From: SIG480 sp045586595
Lineage (GTDB): Bacteria; Bacillota; Clostridia; Oscillospirales; JAAYXM01
NCBI GenBank assembly: GCA_045586595.1
Contig: JAZNAQ010000008.1
Coordinates: 1-30,587 of the forward strand
Reading direction: 5' to 3'
Length of the DNA: 30,587 nt
The translations under genes and the position numbers were made by a program. The notes below the pieces were generated by a model that saw only the letters and a program-made list of their open reading frames with translations, was not told the origin of the DNA and made no database searches. Each line of letters starts with the position of its first letter. Positions within the stretch are counted from its first letter, which is position 1. Shown here piece after piece: positions 23,656 to 30,587 of the stretch.

Positions 23656-23800
23656 AAAGGCTATATTGCAGATGACAAACGAGGGAGTAATCGACGCTTG
23701 CCGTAATAAAGTCAACACTCGGGCGTTTTTTCGCTCTGGCTTTATTTGAAATGATGAGACTTATTTGCGAAATCAGCAAATAAGTCTATATTTATATACA
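23656..23800 (+). ncRNA. Predicted yybP-ykoY manganese riboswitch with terminator switch
   Basis: The leader contains GAGGGAGTAA (23681-23690), like the conserved GGGGAGUAG of this riboswitch, and a helix AATAAAGTC / GGCTTTATT (23704-23712 and 23738-23746) closing an internal loop with CAACACTCG and a small hairpin, the same layout as in the L. lactis yybP-ykoY RNA as I recall it. P1 is proposed as GCAGATGA (23668-23675) with TTATTTGC (23761-23768). The same TTATTTGC also forms a 12-bp hairpin AGACTTATTTGC / GCAAATAAGTCT (23757-23787) followed by a T-rich stretch. The two structures exclude each other, so metal binding that stabilises P1 should keep transcription on. The T run is imperfect, so termination might be partial. 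Identification is by eye, not by covariance model. Confidence 0.75.
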
Positions 23801-23838
23801 TTTTTCTGTATATAATAAAAATGAAAGAGGTGTTTTTT

Positions 23839-26523
23839 ATGAGAGAATACTTAACTGATGTAAGTGACGTGATGAAGTCCCTCGCTGTTACCGAAACGGG
23901 CTTATCTCAAACGGAGGCGGAGCGAAGGCTTGAGAAAAACGGAAAGAACAAGCTCCGTGAGCAGAAACCGGAGACATGGCTTCACCGTTTTTTAAAACAG
24001 CTTGCCGAACCGATGACGATTATCCTTATAGTAGCTGCGGTGATTGCCGGAGTAATGGCACTGTATGAAAACCATTTCCCGACCGATGTAATTATAATCA
24101 TGGCAGTTGTTGTAATTAACGCGATTCTTGGTGTTGTGCAGGAGAGCAAGGCCGAGAAGTCCATTGCGGCATTGCAGGAAATGGCCGCCGCGACATCTAA
24201 AGTCATTCGAGACGGGCGACATATGACGGTACCGAGCGAAGAACTTGTTGTCGGAGATATAATTATTCTCGAAGCGGGTGACGCCGTGCCGGCTGATGCA
24301 CGCATAATCGAATGTGCAAGCTTAAAGGTTGAGGAGGCGGCCCTGACGGGTGAGTCTGTGCCTGTAACAAAGACGTCTGATGCGCTGTCGGTGGGTGAAA
24401 ACGGAGATGTTTCGCTTGGCGACAGGCGTAATATGGTTTTCTCGGGCAGTACCGTTGTATACGGACGCGGACGCGCGGTTGTAACACACACCGCTATGGA
24501 CACAGAGATGGGCAAAATAGCCGATGCTCTGACGCAGGCCAAGGATGGCAAGACACCGTTGCAGATGAAGCTTTCTGAGCTCAGTAATATTCTCACAAAG
24601 CTCGTAATCGGTATTTGTGTTGTTATTTTTATAATCAATATTATCCGCGCGTTTGCATCAGGCGGGAGCCTCAGAGTCGATACTGTTCTTGATACGTTTA
24701 TGATAGCGGTATCTCTCGCTGTTGCCGCAATACCCGAGGGCCTTGCTACTGTTGTCACTATAGTTCTCTCAATCGGCGTAACAAATATGTCAAAGCGCAG
24801 TGCGATTATCCGAAAGCTCACGGCAGTTGAAACGCTCGGTTGCACGCAGATAATCTGTTCGGATAAGACGGGAACTCTCACACAGAATAAGATGACCGTA
24901 GTTGAGAACTACGGCGATGATGAAAAGCTTATTGCAACGTCAATGTCGCTCGCTTCGGATGCCGAGTTTGATGCCGAATCGGGCATAGCAGTAGGGGAGC
25001 CTACGGAGTGTGCGCTCGTAAACTATGCACATAAGCTTGGACTTGATAAAACCGAGCAGAGCCGTGAGTATGTCCGCATAGGCGAGGCGCCGTTTTCTTC
25101 AGAGCGCAAGATGATGTCAACCGTACACAAAAAACCTGACGGTAGCCTGATTCAGTTTACAAAGGGCGCGCCGGATGAAATACTGAAACGATGCGTCAAA
25201 GTGTATATCGACGGCAAGACAGTCGATATGACTGATGAACTTCGCGATGAAATACTCGCTAAGAACAAGAACATGGCAGACCGTGCTCTTCGTGTGCTTG
25301 CCTCTGCGATGAAAACGCATACTGTCATTCCAACAGACTATGAGCCAGAAACGCTTGAATATGAGCTTTGCTTTGTCGGACTTGTGGGTATGATAGACCC
25401 TGTCCGCGATGAGGTTAAGGCGGCTATAGATGAGTGCCGCAGCGCGGGCATTCGCCCGATAATGATAACGGGTGACCATAAGGATACCGCTGTCGCTATT
25501 GCGCGTGAGCTCGGTATAATATCAAGCTCTGATGAAGCTATGACGGGTGCAGAGCTTTCAAAACTCTCAGATGAAGAGTTTGATAAAGTTGTTGAGCGCT
25601 ACTCCGTGTACGCTCGAGTTCAGCCTGAGCATAAGACACGTATAGTAAAAGCATGGCAGAAACTTGGCAGAGTTACGGCAATGACGGGTGACGGAGTTAA
25701 CGATGCACCTTCGATAAAGAATGCGGATATCGGTGTCGGTATGGGCATCACGGGAACCGATGTAACCAAGAACGTAGCGGATATGATTCTCGCTGACGAC
25801 AACTTTGCAACTATCGTTTCTGCAGTCGGAGAGGGAAGACGTATATACGACAATATAAGAAAGTGTATTCAGTTCCTTCTCGCATCAAATCTTTCAGAGG
25901 TGCTCTCTATTTTCTTTGCAACGCTTGCAGGGTTTACTCTGTTTCAGCCGGTACACCTGCTGTGGATAAACCTCGTGACAGACTGCCTGCCTGCTCTTGC
26001 GCTCGGCATGGAGAAACCTGAGAGTGATATAATGAGCCGTGCGCCGAGAAACCCGAAGGAAGGCGTGTTTTCTGGTGGTGTCGGCAGCGCGGTAATATAT
26101 CAGGGTGTTTTTGTTACTGCAATAACACTTGCGTCTTATTATATCGGACACGATATTCTTTACCCTGACCATATCGCACGCTTTGGCACACTGCCTTATG
26201 ATGCAGATAAGCTGGGCACTTCAATGGCGTTTCTTTCTCTTGCACTTGCAGAGATTTGTCACTCCTTTAACCTACGTTCGCTTTACGGCTCTATCTTCAA
26301 AATGAAAAATCAGAACTGGTGGCTGTGGGGAGCGGCAATAGTGTCATTTGTGCTTGTGACAATGGTTGTAGAAGTACCATTCCTTGCAAACGCATTCAAT
26401 CTTGCAAGACTCGATATGCAGGAATACGGTGTGGCGATACTCCTTGCAGTATCGATCATTCCGATAGAAGAAGTTGTAAAAATCTTTATCAGAATGAGAG
26501 ATAAGAAAAAACTCAATAAATAA
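23839..26523 (+). CDS. P-type cation-transporting ATPase, P2A type (Ca2+/Mn2+ exporter)
   Basis: 894 residues, full length. Actuator TGES near residue 170, phosphorylated D342 in SDKTGTLTQNK, nucleotide-binding region with KGAPDEIL, hinge TGDGVNDAPS near 616, and about ten transmembrane helices. Ion-site sequences PEGL (near 299, helix 4), SNLSEVLSIF (helix 5) and NLVTDCLPALALG (helix 6) place it with SERCA/PMR1-like pumps. These features alone suggest Ca2+, but the manganese riboswitch in its leader points to Mn2+ export as a main role, as for other bacterial pumps of this class under the same riboswitch. ATG at 23839 is chosen because AGAGGTG precedes it; an ATG 18 bases upstream has no such site. 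Confidence 0.93.
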   Translation: MREYLTDVSDVMKSLAVTETGLSQTEAERRLEKNGKNKLREQKPETWLHRFLKQLAEPMTIILIVAAVIAGVMALYENHFPTDVIIIMAVVVINAILGVVQESKAEKSIAALQEMAAATSKVIRDGRHMTVPSEELVVGDIIILEAGDAVPADARIIECASLKVEEAALTGESVPVTKTSDALSVGENGDVSLGDRRNMVFSGSTVVYGRGRAVVTHTAMDTEMGKIADALTQAKDGKTPLQMKLSELSNILTKLVIGICVVIFIINIIRAFASGGSLRVDTVLDTFMIAVSLAVAAIPEGLATVVTIVLSIGVTNMSKRSAIIRKLTAVETLGCTQIICSDKTGTLTQNKMTVVENYGDDEKLIATSMSLASDAEFDAESGIAVGEPTECALVNYAHKLGLDKTEQSREYVRIGEAPFSSERKMMSTVHKKPDGSLIQFTKGAPDEILKRCVKVYIDGKTVDMTDELRDEILAKNKNMADRALRVLASAMKTHTVIPTDYEPETLEYELCFVGLVGMIDPVRDEVKAAIDECRSAGIRPIMITGDHKDTAVAIARELGIISSSDEAMTGAELSKLSDEEFDKVVERYSVYARVQPEHKTRIVKAWQKLGRVTAMTGDGVNDAPSIKNADIGVGMGITGTDVTKNVADMILADDNFATIVSAVGEGRRIYDNIRKCIQFLLASNLSEVLSIFFATLAGFTLFQPVHLLWINLVTDCLPALALGMEKPESDIMSRAPRNPKEGVFSGGVGSAVIYQGVFVTAITLASYYIGHDILYPDHIARFGTLPYDADKLGTSMAFLSLALAEICHSFNLRSLYGSIFKMKNQNWWLWGAAIVSFVLVTMVVEVPFLANAFNLARLDMQEYGVAILLAVSIIPIEEVVKIFIRMRDKKKLNK

Positions 26524-26524
26524 C

Positions 26525-26558
26525 AAAAAGCTCTCGACTCGAAAGTCGAGAGCTTTTT
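26525..26558. terminator. Bidirectional terminator between the ATPase and citrate synthase genes
   Basis: A 15-bp perfect stem AAAAAGCTCTCGACT / AGTCGAGAGCTTTTT with a CGAA tetraloop. T runs at the end of the stem on both strands let it serve both convergent genes, whose stops lie 2 and 6 bases away. Confidence 0.93.
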
Positions 26559-26563
26559 AATCT

Positions 26564-27934
26564 TTATCTTTTTGCTATCGGTGTGTATTCTCGCATTTTG
26601 CACACGTCCTTATATGCAGGGCGAATTATTTTGTTGCCGTTTATAAGCTCTTCTATGCGGTGTGCGCTCCAGCCGGCAATTCTCGCGATTGCAAAAATAG
26701 GAGTATACAGCTCAAGCGGGAGATCCAGCATGCTGTAAACAAACCCGCTGTAAAAGTCGATATTACAACTCACGCCCTTATAAATCCTACGTTCTTCTGA
26801 GATAATTCTCGGGGCGAGATCTTCGACCTTTGAGCATAGCGCAAATTCGGCCTCTTTGCCTTTTTCGACAGATAGCTTTTCGATAAAGCTCTTAAAAATT
26901 TCTGCGCGAGGGTCTGATAGTGAGTATACAGCGTGTCCCATACCGTATATAAGACCTGTACGGTCAAACGCCTCTTTGTGCAGAAGTGCGCGTAGATATT
27001 CCGAAACCTCGTCATCGCTTGTCCAATCAGAAACGTTCTTTTTCATATCCTCAAACATTTGCACAACCTTAATGTTTGCGCCGCCGTGCTTCGGGCCTTT
27101 TAATGAGCCTAAAGCCGCGGCTATTGTAGAGTATGTGTCAGTGCCGGAGGATGACACAACGTGGGTTGTAAATGATGAGTTGTTGCCGCCGCCGTGTTCT
27201 GCGTGGAGAACGAGCGCAATGTCGAGTATTCTTGCCTCAAGCTCTGAATACTCGCTTGTCGGGCGAAGCATGTGCAGAATGTTCTCTGCGGTTGAAAGTT
27301 CGGGCTTTGGTGCATGAATAAACAGGCTTTGCCCTTCGTGGTAGTGCTTGTATGCGTTGTATCCGTATACTGCGAGCTGTGGGAATAACGCTATAAGCTC
27401 GAGCGACTGGCGCAAAACATTCGGAACAGAGACATCGTCTGCGTGCTCGTCGTAAGCGTAGAGCGTAAGAACAGAACGGGCGAGTGTGTTCATCATGTCA
27501 GAGCTTGGTGCTTTCATTATAATATCGCGCACAAAGCTTGTGGGCAGTGAACGGTAGTCTGAAAGAAGTTCGCAGAACTCTGAGAGCTTCTCTTTTGTAG
27601 GAAGTTCACCAAAAAGCAAGAGATACACTGTTTCTTCAAAGCCAAAGCGTTTTTCAGAAAAGAATCCGCCAACTATGTCGTTTATGTTGTAACCGCGATA
27701 ATACAATTCACCGCGGCAGGGGACAGAGTTCCCGTCATCATCTTTTTTTGATGAGATTGATGCGGAAATGTCTGTGAGCCCAGTAAGAACGCCTTTGCCG
27801 TTAATGTCGCGTAGTCCGCGTTTAACTTCGTATTTGCTGTAAAGCTCAGGGTTTATAGAAGTGTTATTTACACACAACTCTGCAAGTCTGGATATTTCGG
27901 GGGTCACCTCATAAAAGTTTGTTATCTTTGCCAT
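26564..27934 (-). CDS. gltA: Citrate synthase
   Basis: 456 residues. Condenses acetyl-CoA and oxaloacetate to citrate. The catalytic residues by alignment from memory with pig citrate synthase are H247 (HAEHGGGNNSSF), H334 (GMGHAVYSLSDPRA) and D393 (NIDFYSGF); LAGPKHGGAN-type sequence (GPKHGGAN, 281-288) and YRGYNI near 79-84 are further markers. The sequence is longer than the classical enzyme at its N-terminus, which may carry a helical extension. A 2-methylcitrate synthase cannot be excluded from motifs. GGAG precedes the ATG; it has its own promoter and appears monocistronic. No aconitase or isocitrate dehydrogenase is adjacent. Confidence 0.95.
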   Translation of the reverse strand: MAKITNFYEVTPEISRLAELCVNNTSINPELYSKYEVKRGLRDINGKGVLTGLTDISASISSKKDDDGNSVPCRGELYYRGYNINDIVGGFFSEKRFGFEETVYLLLFGELPTKEKLSEFCELLSDYRSLPTSFVRDIIMKAPSSDMMNTLARSVLTLYAYDEHADDVSVPNVLRQSLELIALFPQLAVYGYNAYKHYHEGQSLFIHAPKPELSTAENILHMLRPTSEYSELEARILDIALVLHAEHGGGNNSSFTTHVVSSSGTDTYSTIAAALGSLKGPKHGGANIKVVQMFEDMKKNVSDWTSDDEVSEYLRALLHKEAFDRTGLIYGMGHAVYSLSDPRAEIFKSFIEKLSVEKGKEAEFALCSKVEDLAPRIISEERRIYKGVSCNIDFYSGFVYSMLDLPLELYTPIFAIARIAGWSAHRIEELINGNKIIRPAYKDVCKMREYTPIAKR

Positions 27935-27977
27935 TTAGGACTCCTTTCAACAAAAAAATGGAAATATTTGTATGTTT

Positions 27978-28006
27978 ATGATATATCAAAGAAAAAAGCT
28001 TTTCAA
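27978..28006 (-). promoter_or_regulatory. Promoter of citrate synthase
   Basis: Minus strand: TTGAAA (28001-28006), 17-nt spacer, TATCAT (27978-27983), five of six matches in each hexamer. It lies in the 183-base divergent gap shared with the cotJ operon. Confidence 0.75.
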
Positions 28007-28036
28007 GGTATAGCATGTAATATTCAAAATATTTTA

Positions 28037-28064
28037 ACAACTCTCAATCGTTTTACATAGGATA
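28037..28064 (+). promoter_or_regulatory. Candidate mother-cell sigma-K/sigma-E promoter of cotJ
   Basis: CATAGGATA (28056-28064) fits the sigma-K -10 pattern CATANNNTA exactly and the sigma-E pattern in most positions; AC at 28037-28038 is 17 bases upstream, as expected for sigma-K. In B. subtilis cotJ is under sigma-E. A short hairpin (AAGGG/CCCTT) follows in the leader. Confidence 0.45.
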
Positions 28065-28117
28065 AGCTGTAAGGGGAATAGAATCCCTTAAAATTTAGTA
28101 AGGAGAATCGGGTATTT

Positions 28118-28330
28118 ATGGATAATCCGTATATGATGAATCCGTCACTTGATACCGAAAACAATGAGCAGTACAGCGAAATGCTGCGCTGCGGCAAAAT
28201 GGTAGTCGGTATGGCATATGTCCCGATGCAGGCGTGGGAGAACGTACGCGACCCGCATGAGGCACTTGCGCGCGCAACTCAGTTTCCCGACCTTGATAAA
28301 CCATTTTTCGGGGAGGATGTGTGGAAATGA
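28118..28330 (+). CDS. cotJA: Spore coat protein CotJA
   Basis: 70 residues. CotJA is a small coat-associated protein co-expressed with CotJB and CotJC. The family signature GMAYVPMQAWENVRDPHEALARATQFPDLDKPF is at residues 31-63. The N-terminal 25 residues are asparagine/methionine-rich and variable. The ribosome binding site AGGAG is about 12 bases from the ATG. Overlaps cotJB by four bases (ATGA). Confidence 0.93.
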   Translation: MDNPYMMNPSLDTENNEQYSEMLRCGKMVVGMAYVPMQAWENVRDPHEALARATQFPDLDKPFFGEDVWK

Positions 28331-28614
28331 GAGCTATGAATACAAATAACAACAACACCAATCATATGCACAAAAACCGCATGATGCAGAAAATACGCGA
28401 GTATGATTTTGCAATATTTGAAACCGTATTGTTCCTTGATACTCATCCGAACAATTTAAAGGCTCTGCGCTACTACTCAAAGCTTCGCAAAGAGCGTGAA
28501 GCACTTGTGGCAGAGTATGAAAAAAATGTAGGCCCCATTACAATGAATGGCAATATGAGCGAAAACGAGTGGGACTGGGTAGCAGGTCCGTGGCCGTGGG
28601 AAGGAGATTGTTAG
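28327..28614 (+). CDS. cotJB: Spore coat protein CotJB
   Basis: 95 residues. The core KIREYDFAIFETVLFLDTHPNNLKALRYYSKLRKEREALVAEYEKNVGPIT (about 22-73) and the tryptophan-rich end WDWVAGPWPWEGDC identify CotJB, a small coat protein thought to act with CotJC. The N-terminus is rich in Asn, Met and His. The ATG at 28327 overlaps the cotJA stop (ATGA) and has GGGAGG at a suitable distance; a GTG two codons upstream is less likely. Confidence 0.93.
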   Translation: MRAMNTNNNNTNHMHKNRMMQKIREYDFAIFETVLFLDTHPNNLKALRYYSKLRKEREALVAEYEKNVGPITMNGNMSENEWDWVAGPWPWEGDC

Positions 28615-28617
28615 TAT

Positions 28618-28833
28618 ATGTGGATTTATGAGAAAAAATTACAGTATCCCGTAAAGATAAAAAAGCCAAACCCCGCGGCAGCCAAAATAATAATCACACA
28701 GCTTGGTGGTCCTGACGGTGAGCTCAATGCTTCCATGCGCTATTTGAATCAGCGCTATTCAATGCCCTATGACACCGCAAAGGGTATTTTGACCGATGTG
28801 GGTACATCGTGTTTTTTGAGGTACCCAAATTAA
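28618..28833 (+). CDS. cotJC: CotJC, 5' part only, interrupted by a mobile element
   Basis: 71 residues, of which the first 63 match CotJC, a manganese-catalase-family coat protein normally about 190 residues long (MWIYEKKLQYPVK, GGPDGELNASMRYLNQRY, GILTDVGT). The expected next residues (EEFAHLEM-type, carrying the Glu-x-x-His metal ligands) are replaced by SCFLRYPN and a stop. Only the first ligand, E35, remains, so this fragment cannot be an active catalase. The break coincides with the end of an inserted element with a serine recombinase on the opposite strand. The remainder of cotJC should lie at the far end of the element beyond the window, so the gene is either dead or restored by excision. 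It begins four bases after cotJB. Confidence 0.9.
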   Translation: MWIYEKKLQYPVKIKKPNPAAAKIIITQLGGPDGELNASMRYLNQRYSMPYDTAKGILTDVGTSCFLRYPN

Positions 28834-30403
28834 AATCGCCCGAAAGTGCTGATTTTGCAACGATTTTCCAGCGAAACGGGAGTAGGTTTAAATACACCTC
28901 CATATCCTCTCGGGAGTTCACAACTATCTTATCGAGAATGTATTTGTAAAAGTTTTCGTCTTGTTTCACGCCGTCAAACACACTTTTTATGTGTGCTCGA
29001 ATATCCTGCACGGCATCCTGCAAATCGTATGTAGTTCCTTTTTTCTTTTCAAGCTCTCGGATTCTCTTTTCAAGTGCTTTTATGTTTTTTGCATATTCCT
29101 CCTTTCGTGTTCGGTATTCTTCTTTCGTTAAATCACCTCCTAAATATAAATCAAGAAGCATATCGCTTTTCTTGCGGTGCTCATCTAACTTTTGCGTAAT
29201 CTTCTCGGTGTCGTCCTCAAACTCAAGATTCTGCTTTAGGACGACCGCAAGGATGTCGCAAAGCTCGTTTGTAATTTTATCCTTATCCACATCCACGCAC
29301 GCCATAACCTGAGCCAGAATCGCCATAAAATCCTTTTCGCTTATCTGACAGTTTAAATCACACCCGACTTCGTTTCCTGCCTTGTCGATGTGTTTTTTAC
29401 CTTGTGTAGAGTGCGTGTTGCAGTGCCAGCCCTTGTAGGGAGTGGGACCGTTCTTGCGCTTATACTTTGCCGAGAACGAACTTCCGCAGTGTCCGCACTT
29501 TATCTTACCCGATAACGGATAGCGGTTTGTGTGTTGCGAACGAACTTCTTCCGACGGTCTGTTCTTGTCGAGTATGTACTGCGCCTCGTCCCACATCTCA
29601 CGGTCGATAATCGGCTCGTGGTGGTTTGGGATAAACGGCTTTTCTTCTTCGCCGTTGTTGTATTTTTTCTTGTGAGTTAAATAGTCGGGCGTAAAAGTCT
29701 TTTTCTGCAGCAAATCACCGCAGTATTTCTCGTTTCGCAGGATTTTCAGAATAGTAGTATTTGACCATGTGCTGTTTCCTTTGAGGGTTTTATAGCCCTC
29801 TTCCCGAAGTTCTCGAGCAATCGTGCAAGTGCCCTTGTGCTCACGCACGAACTTGTGGTAAATCAGTCGCACGATCTCCGCACCGCTTTCGTTTATGTGC
29901 ATCTTGCCGTCTTTTACATCGTAGCCAAGCATACTGCATCCGAAAACAACGCCACGTTCCATCTGCCGCAGTTGTCCCCATTTTACTCGCACGGATGTTT
30001 TCCGGCTTTCTTCCTGTGCCCAGCTTGCATTTTGCGTCATTTTGAATTCATAATCGTCTTCAAGCGTGTTTATCCGATCCAGAATGAATTGAACTCCGAT
30101 GCCCAGTCTTCGAAGTTCTCGTATGTACATAATGGCATCCAATGTGTTTCTTGCAAAACGGCTGACTTCTTTTGTAAGAATAAGGCTGAATTTGCCAATC
30201 CTTGCATCATCAAGCATCTTCTGAAAGGCTTTTCGTTTCTCTGTGCTTGTTCCACTTAAGCCTTCATCGGCATAAACTTCATAAAGCTCCCAATCGGGAT
30301 TGCGATTTATCTCTTGCTCGAAATACCGCTTCTGACTCTCAAATGAATTTGCCTGATCATCCTTGTCTGTCGATACTCGGCAGTACGCTGCTACATAAAT
30401 CAT
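28724..30403 (-). CDS. Large serine recombinase of the inserted element
   Basis: 559 residues as read here. The N-terminal resolvase domain (about 1-150) has the nucleophile S11 in YCRVSTDKDDQ, then GLSGTSTEKRKAF and LILTKEVSRFARNTLD. A recombinase domain follows (about 165-290), then a zinc ribbon starting CGHCGSSF near 309 with the second Cys pair around WHC ... C, and a long coiled coil (about 405-455), the build of large serine integrases. GGAGG lies six bases before the ATG. The reading frame crosses the element end: the last 25 or so residues come from antisense cotJC, so the C-terminus would change when the element excises. It would catalyse insertion and, with a directionality factor, excision of the element. 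Confidence 0.95.
   Translation of the reverse strand: MIYVAAYCRVSTDKDDQANSFESQKRYFEQEINRNPDWELYEVYADEGLSGTSTEKRKAFQKMLDDARIGKFSLILTKEVSRFARNTLDAIMYIRELRRLGIGVQFILDRINTLEDDYEFKMTQNASWAQEESRKTSVRVKWGQLRQMERGVVFGCSMLGYDVKDGKMHINESGAEIVRLIYHKFVREHKGTCTIARELREEGYKTLKGNSTWSNTTILKILRNEKYCGDLLQKKTFTPDYLTHKKKYNNGEEEKPFIPNHHEPIIDREMWDEAQYILDKNRPSEEVRSQHTNRYPLSGKIKCGHCGSSFSAKYKRKNGPTPYKGWHCNTHSTQGKKHIDKAGNEVGCDLNCQISEKDFMAILAQVMACVDVDKDKITNELCDILAVVLKQNLEFEDDTEKITQKLDEHRKKSDMLLDLYLGGDLTKEEYRTRKEEYAKNIKALEKRIRELEKKKGTTYDLQDAVQDIRAHIKSVFDGVKQDENFYKYILDKIVVNSREDMEVYLNLLPFRWKIVAKSALSGDFNLGTSKNTMYPHRSKYPLRCHRALNSADSNSAWKH
28794..28809. other. Candidate attachment-site core at the cotJC/element junction
   Basis: CGATGT-GGGT-ACATCG (28794-28809) is a perfect 6-bp inverted repeat whose centre is the dinucleotide GG at 28801-28802, inside the codons for the conserved Val-Gly-Thr of CotJC. 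Protein similarity to CotJC stops just after position 28806. Large serine integrases exchange strands at a central dinucleotide of an imperfect palindrome, so this is a plausible attL core. A second inverted repeat, TGGGTAC/GTACCCA (28799-28805 and 28821-28827), overlaps and may be a recombinase half-site pair. Confidence 0.5.
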
Positions 30404-30587
30404 GTTATTCCTCCTTCCGTTTAGATTTTACTTTGCGTTGTTCTGAGCCGCAAAACTTTCCCGGTTTTGATTTTTCTTTTCCAAAAGAGCCAAAGCCGCT
30501 TCATATTGCCTGAAGTTAAGCTTTTTGTTTTCATAAAGAGCAAGAAGCATTGCTTTCTGAAGCTCAAGGGTGAATGCGGTGTTTGCA
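28802..30587. mobile_element. Left end of an element integrated in cotJC, continues past the window
   Basis: Everything from the point where CotJC similarity ends to the window edge belongs to the element: the serine recombinase and a small upstream gene on the minus strand. The type (prophage, conjugative element, or skin-like remnant) cannot be told from 1.8 kb. The precise end rests on protein similarity to CotJC, so it could shift by a few bases. Confidence 0.85.
30428..30587 (-). CDS. Small helical protein upstream of the recombinase (partial)
   Basis: The last 52 codons of a minus-strand gene, cut by the window edge, whose stop lies 24 bases before the recombinase start. The visible end (LELQKAMLLALYENKK, LNFRQYEAALALLEKK) is an amphipathic helix-turn-helix-like stretch slightly similar to SHOCT-type short domains, then a Gln/Asn-rich tail. 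A conventional ribosome binding site and same-strand spacing mean that it is co-transcribed with the recombinase. Its role is unknown; a recombinase accessory or directionality factor is one possibility based only on position. Confidence 0.55.
   Translation of the reverse strand, partial: ANTAFTLELQKAMLLALYENKKLNFRQYEAALALLEKKNQNRESFAAQNNAK

Noticed and set aside
23982..24881. Long minus-strand ORF (299 aa) inside the P-type ATPase gene
   Set aside because: Antisense to a fully conserved pump; no ribosome binding site and Ser/Arg/Thr-rich low-information composition typical of a shadow frame.
28800..28833. cotJC break as a plain frameshift or sequencing error
   Set aside because: No frame after 28806 resumes CotJC sequence; instead an opposite-strand recombinase covers the region, so insertion explains it better.

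Overview
The window is a gene-dense chromosomal segment of a spore-forming, low-to-medium GC Firmicute (class Clostridia). I infer this from spoIIIAA-AH, yunB and the cotJ genes, a GatCAB amidotransferase, a long-form HPF, a B. subtilis-like RF1 tripeptide (PxT) and typical Gram-positive ribosome binding sites. The protein sequences suggest a gut Oscillospirales/Ruminococcaceae-type relative, but that is impression rather than proof.

Layout. Positions 1-11.9 kb are read on the minus strand: an orphan N-acetylmuramoyl-alanine amidase, cytidine deaminase, a tRNA-Asp/tRNA-Thr pair with a perfect-consensus promoter, and a long housekeeping run (unknown 266-aa protein, ABC-F ATPase, prfA, tsaC/ywlC, coaE, M18 aminopeptidase, trxB, fumarase alpha), then hpf and a two-gene chromate-transporter pair. 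Positions 12.0-26.5 kb are read on the plus strand: yunB, ligA, a very short gatC, gatA, gatB, a YcxB-like protein, the complete spoIIIA operon, an Asp23/Gls24 protein, and a P-type cation ATPase behind a predicted yybP-ykoY manganese riboswitch. Citrate synthase (minus) converges on the ATPase across a shared terminator. The last 2.5 kb hold a cotJA-cotJB-cotJC operon whose third gene is cut by a mobile element carrying a large serine recombinase and continuing past the window edge.

How the genes work together. YunB, SpoIIIA and CotJ are mother-cell sporulation functions; candidate sigma-E/sigma-K-like promoters precede each group. LigA, GatCAB, RF1, TsaC, HPF, ABC-F and the tRNAs serve replication and translation. 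TrxB, fumarase alpha, citrate synthase and CoaE are central metabolism.

Most interesting points: (1) cotJC is interrupted exactly before its second metal-ligand motif by a serine-recombinase element, the arrangement seen in skin-like elements that excise during sporulation; the recombinase gene itself reads across the junction into antisense cotJC. (2) GatC is reduced to about 48 residues matching only the C-terminal half of the family. (3) The Mn riboswitch has a legible P1/terminator switch. (4) A class I fumarase alpha subunit stands without its beta partner.
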